Assembly: GCA_965197825.1 (NCBI GenBank)
Contig: CBDANW010000003.1
Span: 620,001-684,000 of the forward strand
From: CBDANW01 sp965197825
GTDB lineage: Bacteria > Acidobacteriota > Vicinamibacteria > Marinacidobacterales > DATDRI01
DNA: 64,000 nt
Direction of reading: 5' to 3'
In this document: one piece after another, positions 51,346 to 60,109 of the stretch
Numbering within the stretch: the stretch's first letter is position 1
Layout of the letters: each line of letters begins with the position of its first letter
Made by a program: the position numbers and the translations under genes
The notes under the pieces: model-generated
The model's database searches: none
The model's input: only the letters and a program-made list of their open reading frames with translations
Told to the model about the DNA's origin: nothing

Positions 51346-51504
51346 TCACCGAAGCCAATATCCGATCACAACACCAACCATCCCAAATGCCCACTTGAGA
51401 TGGGCTTCAGGATAGCTATCTGAAAGAATGATCCAAAGAGAAGCAAACAAGACAATCACACTCACGGCGATTTGAACGATTTGCTTCGCCCGCGTATGTG
51501 TCAT
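51346..51504 (-). CDS. Small membrane protein, 52 residues
   Basis: ATG 51504 to TGA 51346 encodes 52 residues: a short basic start (MTHTRAKQIVQ), a hydrophobic segment (IAVSVIVLFASLWIIL), a polar turn (SDSYPEAHLK) and a second hydrophobic segment (WAFGMVGVVIGYWLR). Two membrane helices with both ends inside are predicted by eye. No family is recognised. It sits between the 76-residue gene and the basic 61-residue gene, all on the minus strand, suggesting co-transcription. Confidence 0.6.
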   Translation of the reverse strand: MTHTRAKQIVQIAVSVIVLFASLWIILSDSYPEAHLKWAFGMVGVVIGYWLR

Positions 51505-51524
51505 CCTGTATAGAAGCACATCTC

Positions 51525-51755
51525 CTATCTACCACGTAGAATACGCACAGCTTCACGCAGGCGTGTCCCGAAAAGAGCGTCGTTCTCTGAGCTCCTCTGT
51601 GTTACCTCTCCAAACCGATCATCAGCTTCTCTTTCATTGAAGTACTCAACGTCGATGATGCCTGTTTCGTTATATTTGATGACGCGCGGGTCCAGGAACT
51701 TTACCTTATCGGTGTCTCCAGGAGGGCCGATAAAGATTCTAGCAAACTTGTTCAT
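51525..51755 (-). CDS. Hypothetical protein, 76 residues, coupled to the Ntn-hydrolase gene
   Basis: ATG 51755 overlaps the stop of the proteasome-like gene by 4 bp. The product starts MNKFARIFIGPPGDTDKVKF and includes VIKYNETGIIDVEYFNERE and a basic C-terminal helix (LREAVRILRGR). No membrane segment and no known family. The tight overlap indicates the two proteins are made together and may act together. Confidence 0.65.
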   Translation of the reverse strand: MNKFARIFIGPPGDTDKVKFLDPRVIKYNETGIIDVEYFNEREADDRFGEVTQRSSENDALFGTRLREAVRILRGR

Positions 51756-52534
51756 AACTGTACCTCAGCTTTCAATTTTGGTTGCCTAATCCACGTGAAT
51801 GCCCCTGCCTTGACGACCGCGATCCATAGTGGACCGCCACACGACTGAGGGCCTAAGTCGAACTTTGACATCCCAATGGTCGTCTCTAAGATCAATACAA
51901 CAAAATCTATTGCTTCCTGTACTGGCATTCCGTCGAAAACGACAGGCATCTGGTATGGACCTAGAAGTTCACTCACTTTTTCGGATTCCAATCCAGCTGT
52001 TTGCAGTGCCTCACCAACTCTTGGATCGAAGCCCACGTAGAGCCTCGAAAACGGGACAGACACGCCTCTCCAGCTAGCTCCAAATCCGTGCTTAGGTCGG
52101 GTAGGTCGAACCTCATTGCTTGACGGGAGTAGGAACTCCCATGTCTCAGCAAGATGCTGTTCTGGACCATATCCACCGACCATCACACCGAGAGTTGGTA
52201 GCTGGTCTTGTTCCGTGCTCTTGAAGTTATCCTCGTACTTCTTACGCAAGAACTCTAGTAATTTCTCGGCATTTACTTTGACCTCTTCCAGGCTTGTGTT
52301 CTTCCTCGCGAACTCGTCAAGGTAGCTACCGATCGACCTCTGACCTATGTTTCCTATCCCATAGACCATGACGCCGATATTATGTTCTCCGAGTTGGAAT
52401 AGCTTCTGAGCATTCTCGTATGTTTTGATGACACCTGATGGTGCTTGGGGGCCCATCTGACCCCAGATTTGGACCATGCTCTCGGCCCCCAAGACCAGCC
52501 CGTCATGAACGCTAACCGAGGCTACAATGGACAT
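51752..52534 (-). CDS. Proteasome-like Ntn-hydrolase family protein
   Basis: This is a 260-residue protein. The start (MSIVASVSVHDGLVLGAES) mirrors the first strands of 20S proteasome beta/HslV subunits, in which residue 1 after processing is the nucleophile and an acidic residue follows GxVLAAD. Here Ser2 would be exposed by Met removal, Glu replaces Asp17, and a Lys occurs in NAQKLFQLG at the Lys33 position. GVMVYGIGNIGQRS follows the expected core strands. Substrate unknown. It is in visibly AT-richer DNA than its surroundings, between IS remnants, suggesting horizontal acquisition. Confidence 0.65.
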   Translation of the reverse strand: MSIVASVSVHDGLVLGAESMVQIWGQMGPQAPSGVIKTYENAQKLFQLGEHNIGVMVYGIGNIGQRSIGSYLDEFARKNTSLEEVKVNAEKLLEFLRKKYEDNFKSTEQDQLPTLGVMVGGYGPEQHLAETWEFLLPSSNEVRPTRPKHGFGASWRGVSVPFSRLYVGFDPRVGEALQTAGLESEKVSELLGPYQMPVVFDGMPVQEAIDFVVLILETTIGMSKFDLGPQSCGGPLWIAVVKAGAFTWIRQPKLKAEVQL

Positions 52535-52709
52535 CAGTCATCGGACTCGCTGTTGGCGTGATGGCGTGAGCGCTTGGACACCGAGAGATTCGCGTGGGTC
52601 GGCAGGAGAAACCCCCTTCTTCTCATACCTTCAGTGACGACTCTTTGGGCAGAGCTTACAGCCCACCAGATAGGCTGTCAAGATTAAAGTGTCGCTTCAA
52701 ATTCAAAAA
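52535..52709. other. AT-richer intergenic spacer
   Basis: No gene is visible. GGCTGTCAAGATTAAAGTG near 52671 resembles GGATGTCAAGCTGAAATGG near 53695 in direct, not inverted, orientation on the two sides of the IS1595 transposase. I could not define element ends or a target duplication. Confidence 0.4.
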
Positions 52710-53648
52710 TTACCCTACTAAGTCATTGAATTTAAGGCGCTTGCTCTCCATGCCTCGGACCATCGCGACCATCTGGTCAATGGTATCAGATTCGCGAATG
52801 TTGTGTCTCCCCTCGAACTCTACCACGTAGCGGTGAAGGTGCTTCGGGCTCATCCGGTGGTACGTGCCGACGTAGCCGCGCTTGAGCATGGCCCAGAAGG
52901 ACTCTATCCCGTTGGTGTGGGCTTGCCCGTTGACGTATTCCTTCACCGAGTGGCGGACCGTCTCGTGATTCGGCAGCCCATCGTAGCCTCCGTGGTCGTC
53001 GGTATACACCTTTGCGCCATGCTCGACGTTCTCGGCTACGAAGCCCTGGAGTGTCGGCTGGTCTACGTTCTCGACGACAGCGGCGCTCACGCGATTCGTC
53101 TGACGGTCCTTCGCTCCGACGACGGCGATCTTGCCAACGGACCCGCGTCCCTTGATGACATGCTCGCGTTTGTGCGCGTGCATGTTTCGAGCCTTGCCAC
53201 CGACGAAGGTTTCGTCAATCTCGACCGGCCCGCAGAACGGAGAACCACTTTTGCCCCAAGTCTCACGGATTCGGTGCGCAAGGAACCAAGCCGTTTTTTG
53301 AGTGGTTTTGAGGTCGCGGTGGAGCTTCATGCTGGACGTGCCCTTGAGACCAGTCGCCAGCAGGTAGAACGCGATCGCCCACTTCTGAAGGCCGAGGTTC
53401 GAAGATTCCATCAGAGTCCCAGTCCTTACGGAGAAGTGCTTCCGGCAGCTTCGGCAGCGGTAAGGCTGTGGCTTTCGAGTCCGCACGGTCTCCACGTTAG
53501 GAGATTCGCACCGGGGGCAGGTCGGGCCATCCGGCCAACGAGTCTTAACGAACCACTGTTCGGCTTTTGGGTTGTCAGGAAATAGTTGGGTGAGTTCGAC
53601 GAGTGATAATCCTTCTCGGTAGTGCTTGCCAGGTGCTTTGTGCGCCAT
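52710..53648 (-). CDS. IS1595-family transposase
   Basis: This is a 312-residue protein. An N-terminal zinc ribbon (CPRCESPN ... YRCRSCRKHFS) precedes an ISXO2-like DDE core: Asp in VEIDETFVGGK, Asp in KVYTDDHGGYDG and the downstream GIESFWAMLKRGY motif, where Glu/Asn completes the site. The length is normal. It lies 60 bp upstream of, and divergent from, hpt, so the insertion is very close to that gene's promoter. Confidence 0.93.
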   Translation of the reverse strand: MAHKAPGKHYREGLSLVELTQLFPDNPKAEQWFVKTRWPDGPTCPRCESPNVETVRTRKPQPYRCRSCRKHFSVRTGTLMESSNLGLQKWAIAFYLLATGLKGTSSMKLHRDLKTTQKTAWFLAHRIRETWGKSGSPFCGPVEIDETFVGGKARNMHAHKREHVIKGRGSVGKIAVVGAKDRQTNRVSAAVVENVDQPTLQGFVAENVEHGAKVYTDDHGGYDGLPNHETVRHSVKEYVNGQAHTNGIESFWAMLKRGYVGTYHRMSPKHLHRYVVEFEGRHNIRESDTIDQMVAMVRGMESKRLKFNDLVG

Positions 53649-53708
53649 CTTGATATCTCCTATTTACTGACCTATTCTAGCCATACGACAGGAGGATGTC
53701 AAGCTGAA

Positions 53709-54230
53709 ATGGCTAAGATCGTATATAATTCCCTTCAAAAACGGGTAGGACAGCTGGCGGAGGAGATTTCCCGGGACTACCAGGGGAGCGACCTGCACGT
53801 GGTGGGCGTGTTTCGTGGCGCCTACCAGTTCACGCAGGATCTCTCGACGAAGATTGGTTTGCCCCACACCGTGGACTACATTTCGGTTGCCAGCTACGGG
53901 CAAGGAACGACGTCTTCGGGGACCTTGCAGCTTCGCATGGATATGACGAAACCAATCGAGGGAAGGGACGTCTTGCTCGTCGATGACATCGTGGACACCG
54001 GTATCACATTGAATTGGCTGGTGGACTACTTGAAGACCCGCCGGCCCCAATCCCTCCGTACGTGTTGCTTTCTCGACAAACCGTCGCGCCGACAGGTTGA
54101 GGTTCCGACAGACTACATCGGGTTTCCGATCGAGGATGTTTTCGTGATTGGCTACGGGCTCGACTATCAGGAGAAGTATCGCGATCTACCCTTCATCTCC
54201 CGCGTGTCTTCCGAAGAAGTACTGATCTAG
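53709..54230 (+). CDS. hpt: Hypoxanthine phosphoribosyltransferase, copy 1
   Basis: This is a 173-residue protein from ATG 53709 (codons upstream in frame are IS-proximal noise). The PRPP loop VLLVDDIVDTGITL, the flexible loop VASYGQGTTSSG and the substrate residues KPSRRQV are intact. It salvages hypoxanthine/guanine to nucleotides. The stop TAG is formed by TA of the IS630 target plus the element's first G, reproducing the original CTAG. A second hpt of similar length is at 62.8 kb. Confidence 0.93.
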   Translation: MAKIVYNSLQKRVGQLAEEISRDYQGSDLHVVGVFRGAYQFTQDLSTKIGLPHTVDYISVASYGQGTTSSGTLQLRMDMTKPIEGRDVLLVDDIVDTGITLNWLVDYLKTRRPQSLRTCCFLDKPSRRQVEVPTDYIGFPIEDVFVIGYGLDYQEKYRDLPFISRVSSEEVLI

Positions 54231-55294
54231 TGGATTGTAACAACTGAACGTTTAGTGGTTTTAATGCGTCGTGACGGATCGTTGTAGGTCCACTTCACGG
54301 GCTTGGGGTCTTCGTTGTACTTGCGAATGTAGCGCATGATCTTGCGGGTCAGGTCGTGGGTTGACGTGAACACGCCTCGATGGATCAGGGCACGCTCGAT
54401 CTTGGAGAACCAGAGTTCGATTTTGTTCAGCCAGGAGGAATATGTGGGTGTGAAGTGGAGTCGGACTTTTGGGTTGGCCTCGAGGAACTGTGCGACCTTG
54501 GCGGTCTTGTGAGCCGACAGATTGTCGAGGATGACATGTATTTCGCGCTTTCGCTTGTGGCTCGCAACCAGCTGCTCCAAGAAGGCGACGAACTCCTGGC
54601 TGGTATGGCGGCGGACAGTCTTGCCCAAAACCACCCCCGTCTTCGTGTCGAAGGCGGCGTAGAGAGAAAGCGTTCCATGCCGGACGTACTCGAAACCGTG
54701 TCGCTCGGCCCGCCCGGGAGACAACGGCAAGATCGGGTCCCGTCGATCCAGGGCTTGGATCGCCGTTTTCTCATCAATACAAAACACCGCAGCGTGCTGA
54801 GGTGGATTCATATATAGACCGATGATATCCGCTGCCTTCGTCTCGAAATCCGGATCGTTGGAGGCCTTGTAATGCTCAATTCGGTGTGGCTGGAGACCAT
54901 GCTTTTTCCAAGTGCGAGCCACCATCATGTGATGGATTCCCAGCTTCTTCGCAAGTCGACGCGTGCTCCAGTGAGTCGAGCCGTCGGTCGGTTTTTTCTG
55001 CGTCCACGAAAGAATCCGTGCTTCCATCCGAGGCGTGAGCACTTGAATCGGACGCCCCTCGTGACGCGCGTACAGACCTGCCAGACGCTCCTCCAAGAAT
55101 CGGCGTTTCCACTTGCTGATAAAAGGCGCCGTGCAGCCCACCGTCTGCTGCACCTGCGTATAGCTTGCACCGTCTGCCAGCAAGAGCAACATCCGAGCGA
55201 TCCGCGCGTCATCCGCTCGACCGCGACGGCTCGAAACTCGTTTGCCAAGCTCCCTATGTTCCGCTTGAGTCAACACAACGGCTCTCCCTCGCAT
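54227..55294 (-). CDS. IS630-family transposase, copy C
   Basis: This is an intact 355-residue transposase from ATG 55294 (an in-frame start eight codons upstream is possible). The same helix-turn-helix and DDE residues as copy A are present (FCIDEKTAI, ILDNLSAHKT, KIELWFSKIE). The stop codon again extends past the element: TA from the target duplication and the G complementary to the C of the flanking CTAG. This copy is the likely source of active transposase in the window together with copy A. Confidence 0.95.
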   Translation of the reverse strand: MRGRAVVLTQAEHRELGKRVSSRRGRADDARIARMLLLLADGASYTQVQQTVGCTAPFISKWKRRFLEERLAGLYARHEGRPIQVLTPRMEARILSWTQKKPTDGSTHWSTRRLAKKLGIHHMMVARTWKKHGLQPHRIEHYKASNDPDFETKAADIIGLYMNPPQHAAVFCIDEKTAIQALDRRDPILPLSPGRAERHGFEYVRHGTLSLYAAFDTKTGVVLGKTVRRHTSQEFVAFLEQLVASHKRKREIHVILDNLSAHKTAKVAQFLEANPKVRLHFTPTYSSWLNKIELWFSKIERALIHRGVFTSTHDLTRKIMRYIRKYNEDPKPVKWTYNDPSRRIKTTKRSVVTIH

Positions 55295-55336
55295 GAGAGA
55301 GATATTATAACTAAACACTTAAATGTTACAGTCCAC
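54230..55336 (-). mobile_element. IS630-family element, copy C
   Basis: This is a 1,107 bp element in inverted orientation to copies A and B, with TA duplicated at 54228-54229 and 55337-55338 within CTAG. The left inverted repeat has one change (GTGGATTGTAACA). It is otherwise almost identical to copy A, so all three inserted recently. Confidence 0.93.
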
Positions 55337-55365
55337 TAGTGGGCCATCCCTAAGTACGCGCGACA

Positions 55366-56250
55366 TTAATATGCGCGACCGGGAGTCGAGGGCTTCGTGC
55401 CCGTCTCCTGCACGATTCGAATGCCCGCGCTGGCACCGATTCGCGTGGCTCCTGCTTTGACCATCTCGGCCGCGGTGACCGCGTCACGCACCCCTCCTGC
55501 CGCCTTGACGCCGATCTTCTCGCCGACGACCTGGCGCATGAGCGCCACGTCTTCCACGGTGGCTCCCCCGGGGCCGAAGCCAGTGGAGGTCTTCACGAAA
55601 TCCGCACCCGCGGCAGCCGCCAGTGTCGAGGCTTTGATCTTCTCTTCCTTATCCAGGAGCGCGGCTTCGATGATTACTTTGGAGAGGGCACCCGCCTCTT
55701 TGGTACAGCAAACCACGCCCAAGATGTCTGATTCGACGAGTTCGTACTGCTTGGACTTCAGGGCTCCCACGTTGATGACCATGTCGATCTCGGTGGCGCC
55801 GTCGAAAAGAGCTCGACGGGTTTCGTAGATCTTCACGTCACCCGCATTCGCGCCCAGAGGGAAGCCCACGACTGTGCAAACACCGACCGGCGTACCGCGG
55901 AGAAGGCTCGCCGCCAGGCGCACCCACGTGGGATTGATGCAAACCGTGGCGAAACCGTATTGCGTGGCCTCCTCGCAGAGCTTGCGAATCTGCGACTCCG
56001 ATGCGTCCGGCTTGAGCAACGTGTGATCGATCATGCGGCTCATGCCAGTGCCGCCGTGCTGCGGCTCGGCGTGCAGTCCCAGCCGCTCGGCCCCACCATC
56101 TACCAATCCCCGAATGAGATTGGGGCAGCGGCTGGTTGCCATGCCATGACAAGAGCATGCGTGCTCCGCCAACTGCTCGGATTCCTGCCTTGCCAGGATC
56201 GAGCGGGTGATAGCTTCGGTGAGGGCGTCTAGCTCTTCCTTCGATATCAT
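55366..56250 (-). CDS. deoC: Deoxyribose-phosphate aldolase with N-terminal extension
   Basis: This is a 294-residue protein. Residues 70-290 are a full DeoC TIM barrel: MIDHTLLKPDAS, CINPTWV, VVGFPLGA, EIDMVINVGAL, the Schiff-base Lys in DFVKTSTGFGPGGAT and the proton-relay Lys in GVKAAGGVRD. It splits 2-deoxyribose-5-phosphate into acetaldehyde and glyceraldehyde-3-phosphate. The first 65 residues are extra: an amphipathic helix (ISKEELDALTEAITRSILAR), then a Cys/His-rich linker (ACSCHGMATSRC), resembling microcompartment encapsulation peptides. It lies 33 bp downstream of rpiB. Confidence 0.93.
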   Translation of the reverse strand: MISKEELDALTEAITRSILARQESEQLAEHACSCHGMATSRCPNLIRGLVDGGAERLGLHAEPQHGGTGMSRMIDHTLLKPDASESQIRKLCEEATQYGFATVCINPTWVRLAASLLRGTPVGVCTVVGFPLGANAGDVKIYETRRALFDGATEIDMVINVGALKSKQYELVESDILGVVCCTKEAGALSKVIIEAALLDKEEKIKASTLAAAAGADFVKTSTGFGPGGATVEDVALMRQVVGEKIGVKAAGGVRDAVTAAEMVKAGATRIGASAGIRIVQETGTKPSTPGRAY

Positions 56251-56283
56251 CTTGGTTCCCGGTTCGATTCCCAGTGCGCTCCT

Positions 56284-56907
56284 TCAAACGCGCCGACAGT
56301 ATTTTCGCTCGATCTTGACGACCTTACGAACGCGATTCCGGTGGCGAGGTTCGCTGATCCGAGAATCCAAGAAAGTATGGACGATGCTGGCCATGGTTTC
56401 GTTGTCGATCAGGCGGGAGCCCAGAGTAAGCACATTGGCGTCGTTGTGCTCGCGGCTGTTGCGGGCGGTGGTCTCGTCCTGGCAAGGGGCGGCGCGGACG
56501 CCGGGTACCTTGTTCGCAACGATGGCCGATCCGATCCCGGCTCCGTCCACGACGACGCCGAGTTCGGTTCGGCCCACCGCGACCGCGACCGCCACCGCGT
56601 GTGCGAAGTCGGGGTAGTCGACCGACTCCGTGGAATACGTTCCGAAATCGATGAAGCTGATACCTTCTTCGCTGAGGAGGGCCTTGAGCGCTTCCTTCAT
56701 CTCGAAGCCCGCGTGATCGGACCCAACCGCCACGCGCGCTTTGTCCGGCTGAGAAGAGGGTTTGGATTCCGCCGAAACAACCCGGATCCGTTTCTTCTCA
56801 ATCCATTCCAGAGCGATGTCGGTGATGATGGCGTCCTTGGGTAAGTCGAGAATGGCGCCTTCGGGAAGGGCCTGAACGTCCTGGCCGGTGATGAAACGAC
56901 GACTCAC
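56284..56907 (-). CDS. rpiB: RpiB/LacAB-family isomerase with an EutT-like N-terminal segment
   Basis: This is a 207-residue protein. Residues 58-200 are RpiB-like: VAVGSDHAGFEMKEAL, YPDFAHAVA, and NDANVLTLGSRLI. The catalytic Cys position reads Asp (VVVDGAGIGSAIVANK), so chemistry may differ from E. coli RpiB. Residues 1-50 (FITGQDVQALPEGAILDLPK ... ITDIALEWIEKKRIRVV) resemble the N-terminal segment of EutT and other microcompartment enzymes. It would interconvert ribose-5-P and ribulose-5-P, or act on a related sugar. Upstream of deoC, same strand. Confidence 0.88.
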   Translation of the reverse strand: MSRRFITGQDVQALPEGAILDLPKDAIITDIALEWIEKKRIRVVSAESKPSSQPDKARVAVGSDHAGFEMKEALKALLSEEGISFIDFGTYSTESVDYPDFAHAVAVAVAVGRTELGVVVDGAGIGSAIVANKVPGVRAAPCQDETTARNSREHNDANVLTLGSRLIDNETMASIVHTFLDSRISEPRHRNRVRKVVKIERKYCRRV

Positions 56908-56950
56908 GATCGCCGCCGCGGCGGGGTGCTGACTGTCAAGTCACAGGGCA

Positions 56951-59900
56951 CTAGCGTTGCCTACCGTAAAAGAAACGGATCCCGAACTGGATCTCGCGAC
57001 CCGGGAAAAAACCTACAGGGACGCCAAAGTCCGGCCCGGAAACGGCGTTGACGTTTTGGACGTTGTCGTGGTTGGTCAAGTTGAAAGCCTCGACTAGAAC
57101 GCTGAAGGAGTGCGCGTTCCCGATCGGGAAAACCTTTTCGATCCGCAGATCCACGTTGAAGAAAGGGTCGGTGCGGAAATCGTTTCTCGGCACGCTGATG
57201 TCTCTCTGGTCCCCCAGCCCATCACCGTCTTGATCGGTGATGGGCTGGGGGTTGAAGGCCGCGCCGCTTCTCCAGGAAACGATGCCGGCGACGTTGATGT
57301 CGCCGGGGATGATGACGGCTCCGTTGGCCACAAAGATATGTGGCGCGGATAGATTGGAGGGGCCGTAGTCTCTCTCCGGGTCATTGTTATCGCTGAAGCC
57401 GGAGCCCACGTTACCGGTGAGCAGGTTGTCTCGCGCTCGGGAGCCGGTATATGAAACACCGAAGGCATAGCGATTGCTGAAGCGTTTGCGTAGCGCAGTG
57501 GCAACGCCGTCGTAATCGATCCGGCCCTCGTAGGTCACCTGGTTGATCCGAGGACCTCCGTCGGTCGTGCGCCCGAAGTCGGGATCGCCCGGCTCCACAT
57601 CGAACAGATTCACAACCCGCCGGGTTAGAAGGTCACGACTCCGCCGGTGCACGTAGGTGACTGACAAGCTGAAATCCTGGGAGAGCTGTTGGTCCACTCC
57701 TACGGTGAACCCCCGTGTCCAGGGTGTTTTCGCCTCTGAAAACCGGGACACGTCTCTGCTCAACGCAAGAGGCCCCCGGGGGGAAAAAGGATAGTACTCC
57801 ATCCCCTAAGATGGAGCCTCCCGGCACATTGAAGAACTCCCAGTCTGTCCCGGGGAGGGTCGACTCGAGAAGTGCCACAGCCTCCTCGGGGGTAAGTCCG
57901 CTCAGCTGCTCGATGTTACCGGCGGTAACCACCGTTGGTAGAGAGGGGTCGGGTACCGGGATGCCCAGTAGCTGGTAAAGAGCGAAAGGATTGGCCCGCA
58001 GCAGATCGGAGAGCTCTCGATAAGCGGGGTTCTCGGCTGGAGACCTCGCGCCTCCTTCCCCCGGGAAGCCCGAGGTGATCACGAGGTCGATGAGCGAGTC
58101 GGTGTAATCCACGCCCAGGCGCGGCAGGGCGACATCGAAGGCAGAGCGGGTAAAGATGCCGCCGAGCTCCGGGACGGTAGCGGCTGCCGACAGTAGATTG
58201 CGATCGAAGAAGATGCCGAAGCTGGACTTGATGACCGTCTTTTGCTCGGCTCCGATGATCCAGGCGAAACCCAATCGGGGCGCGATATTGTTCTTGTCCT
58301 CGCCGAAGAGGCTCGCCCAATCATAGCGGACGCCGAGGTTGAGCGTGAGATCGGCGCGAAGGAGCCACTCATCCTGCGCGAAGAAACTGATGTCGTTGTT
58401 GATCATGTCTAGCTCGAGCCCTCCGTCCGGGTTGGCGGAAAGCGTAAAAAAGCGAGCTGCGGACTGAGCAAAGCCAAACCGCTCGAAGAGCTCACCCTGA
58501 ATCTCCGCCGCATTGGGAGCGAGGAAAGCAGCCGAGTACTCGACATCGTTGGTCACCTCGTTGAAACCGGTGAGCCGGGACCGGCTCCAGTCCCATCCGA
58601 GCTTGAGCTCGTGATCTCCATTCCAGCCCGACTTGAAGTGGCTCAGCGATTGCCCGATCTGGAACTTTGCAAGATCCCGCCCGAACTCCCCCCCCGAAGG
58701 GGGACCCGGTTTGGAGGAACCCACTGCGGAGCAGAACGAGGATGGGCTCGAGCCGCTGATCCCGATCGAGGTTGTTACCGCTCAGGCTGTCGATGAACTT
58801 CCCCTTGGTCTCCAGAACAGTAGTGGGACCAAGCATCCAGGTTTCGAATGCCGAAATGCTGGTGGACTCTCGCTTCTCCGTCCGCTCGGCGCTGGGCAGC
58901 GCAATGGTACCGGCAACGGGAGAGCTGATCTCGCCGCTCACGTCATCATCGAGGCGGTTGACCATGACGCTCAGTCGATTGTCATCGTTGAGGTTGAAGT
59001 TGAGCTTGAACATCCCCGCGAGGTCGCCGGTCTCGGGACCCTTGGTGAAATCTTCGGTTCCCTGCGGGGTTGCGAGTCCCCTCAGAACGAAGTCGGCAAT
59101 CTGAGATTGATCGATGTTGACACCGCGGGTCTCGTCGAGCACCTCGAAAGTGCCGAAGAAGAAGGCCTTGTCCTTCTTGATGGGACCGCCCAGGGTCCCT
59201 CCCCACTGCTGACGCTCCAGCCTCGGGACTTCCTGACCTTCCACGTTCGACGCGTCGAGCGAGTCATCGCGCAGGAAAACGAAAGCGCTGCCCGAGAATG
59301 CGTTCGTGCCGGAGCGGGTAATGATGTTGACGACACCGCCTTGGGCTCGGCCAAACTCCGCCTCGTAACCCGTGGTGATGACCTCGAACTCTTGGATCGA
59401 GTCCTGCGTGAAGCGCTGGAAGGCCCCACCATTTAGCGGGTCATTATTGTCGCCGCCGTCCACGATGAAGGAAATGGCAGTGCCGCGCTCGCCGAAAATG
59501 GATACATCCGCGCCCTGCGCACCCTCAGGTATCGGCTTGGCGCCCGGCACCAGCGCTACCAGATCTTCGAAGTTACGGCCGTTCAAAGGCAGGGCGTCGA
59601 TGGCTTCCGTGGACACCCTGGAGGTGAGGTCGGACCGCGTGAGCTCCACCAGCGGGATTTCCGCCGTCACTCCCACCGTTTCCGCGATCGCGGCGACCTT
59701 CAGAGTCACATCGAGCCTGACCTCCTGATTGATGGCTACTTCGACATCTTCGTGAACGAGCGGGGTTAATCCGGAAAGCTCCACGCGGACCGAGTAGCGG
59801 CCCGGGGACAAAAGGGTGACGCGATAGGTGCCGTTTGCCTCCGTCGCCGTAGTTGTGCTTTCCCTTTGTAATGCCGGCCCACTGACTAATACCGTGGTGC

Positions 59901-60030
59901 CGGGCAGGACGCCTCCGCTTTCATCTTTCACGGTTCCGACAATGGAGCCGGTGGTTTGTGGAGATCCCTTAGCGGAAAAACCGAAGGATGCTAGAAGGAA
60001 GATTATGAAAACCCAGGTTCGATGCTGCAT
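56951..60030 (-). pseudogene. TonB-dependent receptor (Oar-like, CarboxypepD_reg), two frameshifts
   Basis: ATG 60030 begins a signal peptide, a carboxypeptidase regulatory-like domain (GSIVGTVKDESGGVLPGTTV), a plug domain (LPLNGRNFEDLVALVPGA, ISFIVDGGDNND) and a long beta-barrel. The frame breaks near 58700 at a run of eight C, continues (FKSGWNGDHELKLGWDWSRS, NLGVRYDWASLFGEDKNN), and breaks again near 57790 at a CCCCCGGGGGG run. The last part (VTYVHRRSRDLLTRR) ends with the barrel signature QFGIRFFYG at 56951. Total about 1,025 codons, normal. Both breaks are at homopolymers, so artefact is a real possibility. It is divergent from the FG-GAP gene. Confidence 0.9.
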
Positions 60031-60109
60031 GATGGCCTACCACGATAGCGTATCACGCAATTTCCCAGCTATTCTCGGTTGACGTTCCAGTACGATATGC
60101 TAGCCTGCG

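Noticed and set aside
52671..53713. GGCTGTCAAGATTAAAGTG and GGATGTCAAGCTGAAATGG as terminal repeats of the IS1595 element
   Set aside because: They are in direct, not inverted, orientation and no flanking 8-bp duplication was found, so element ends remain undefined.
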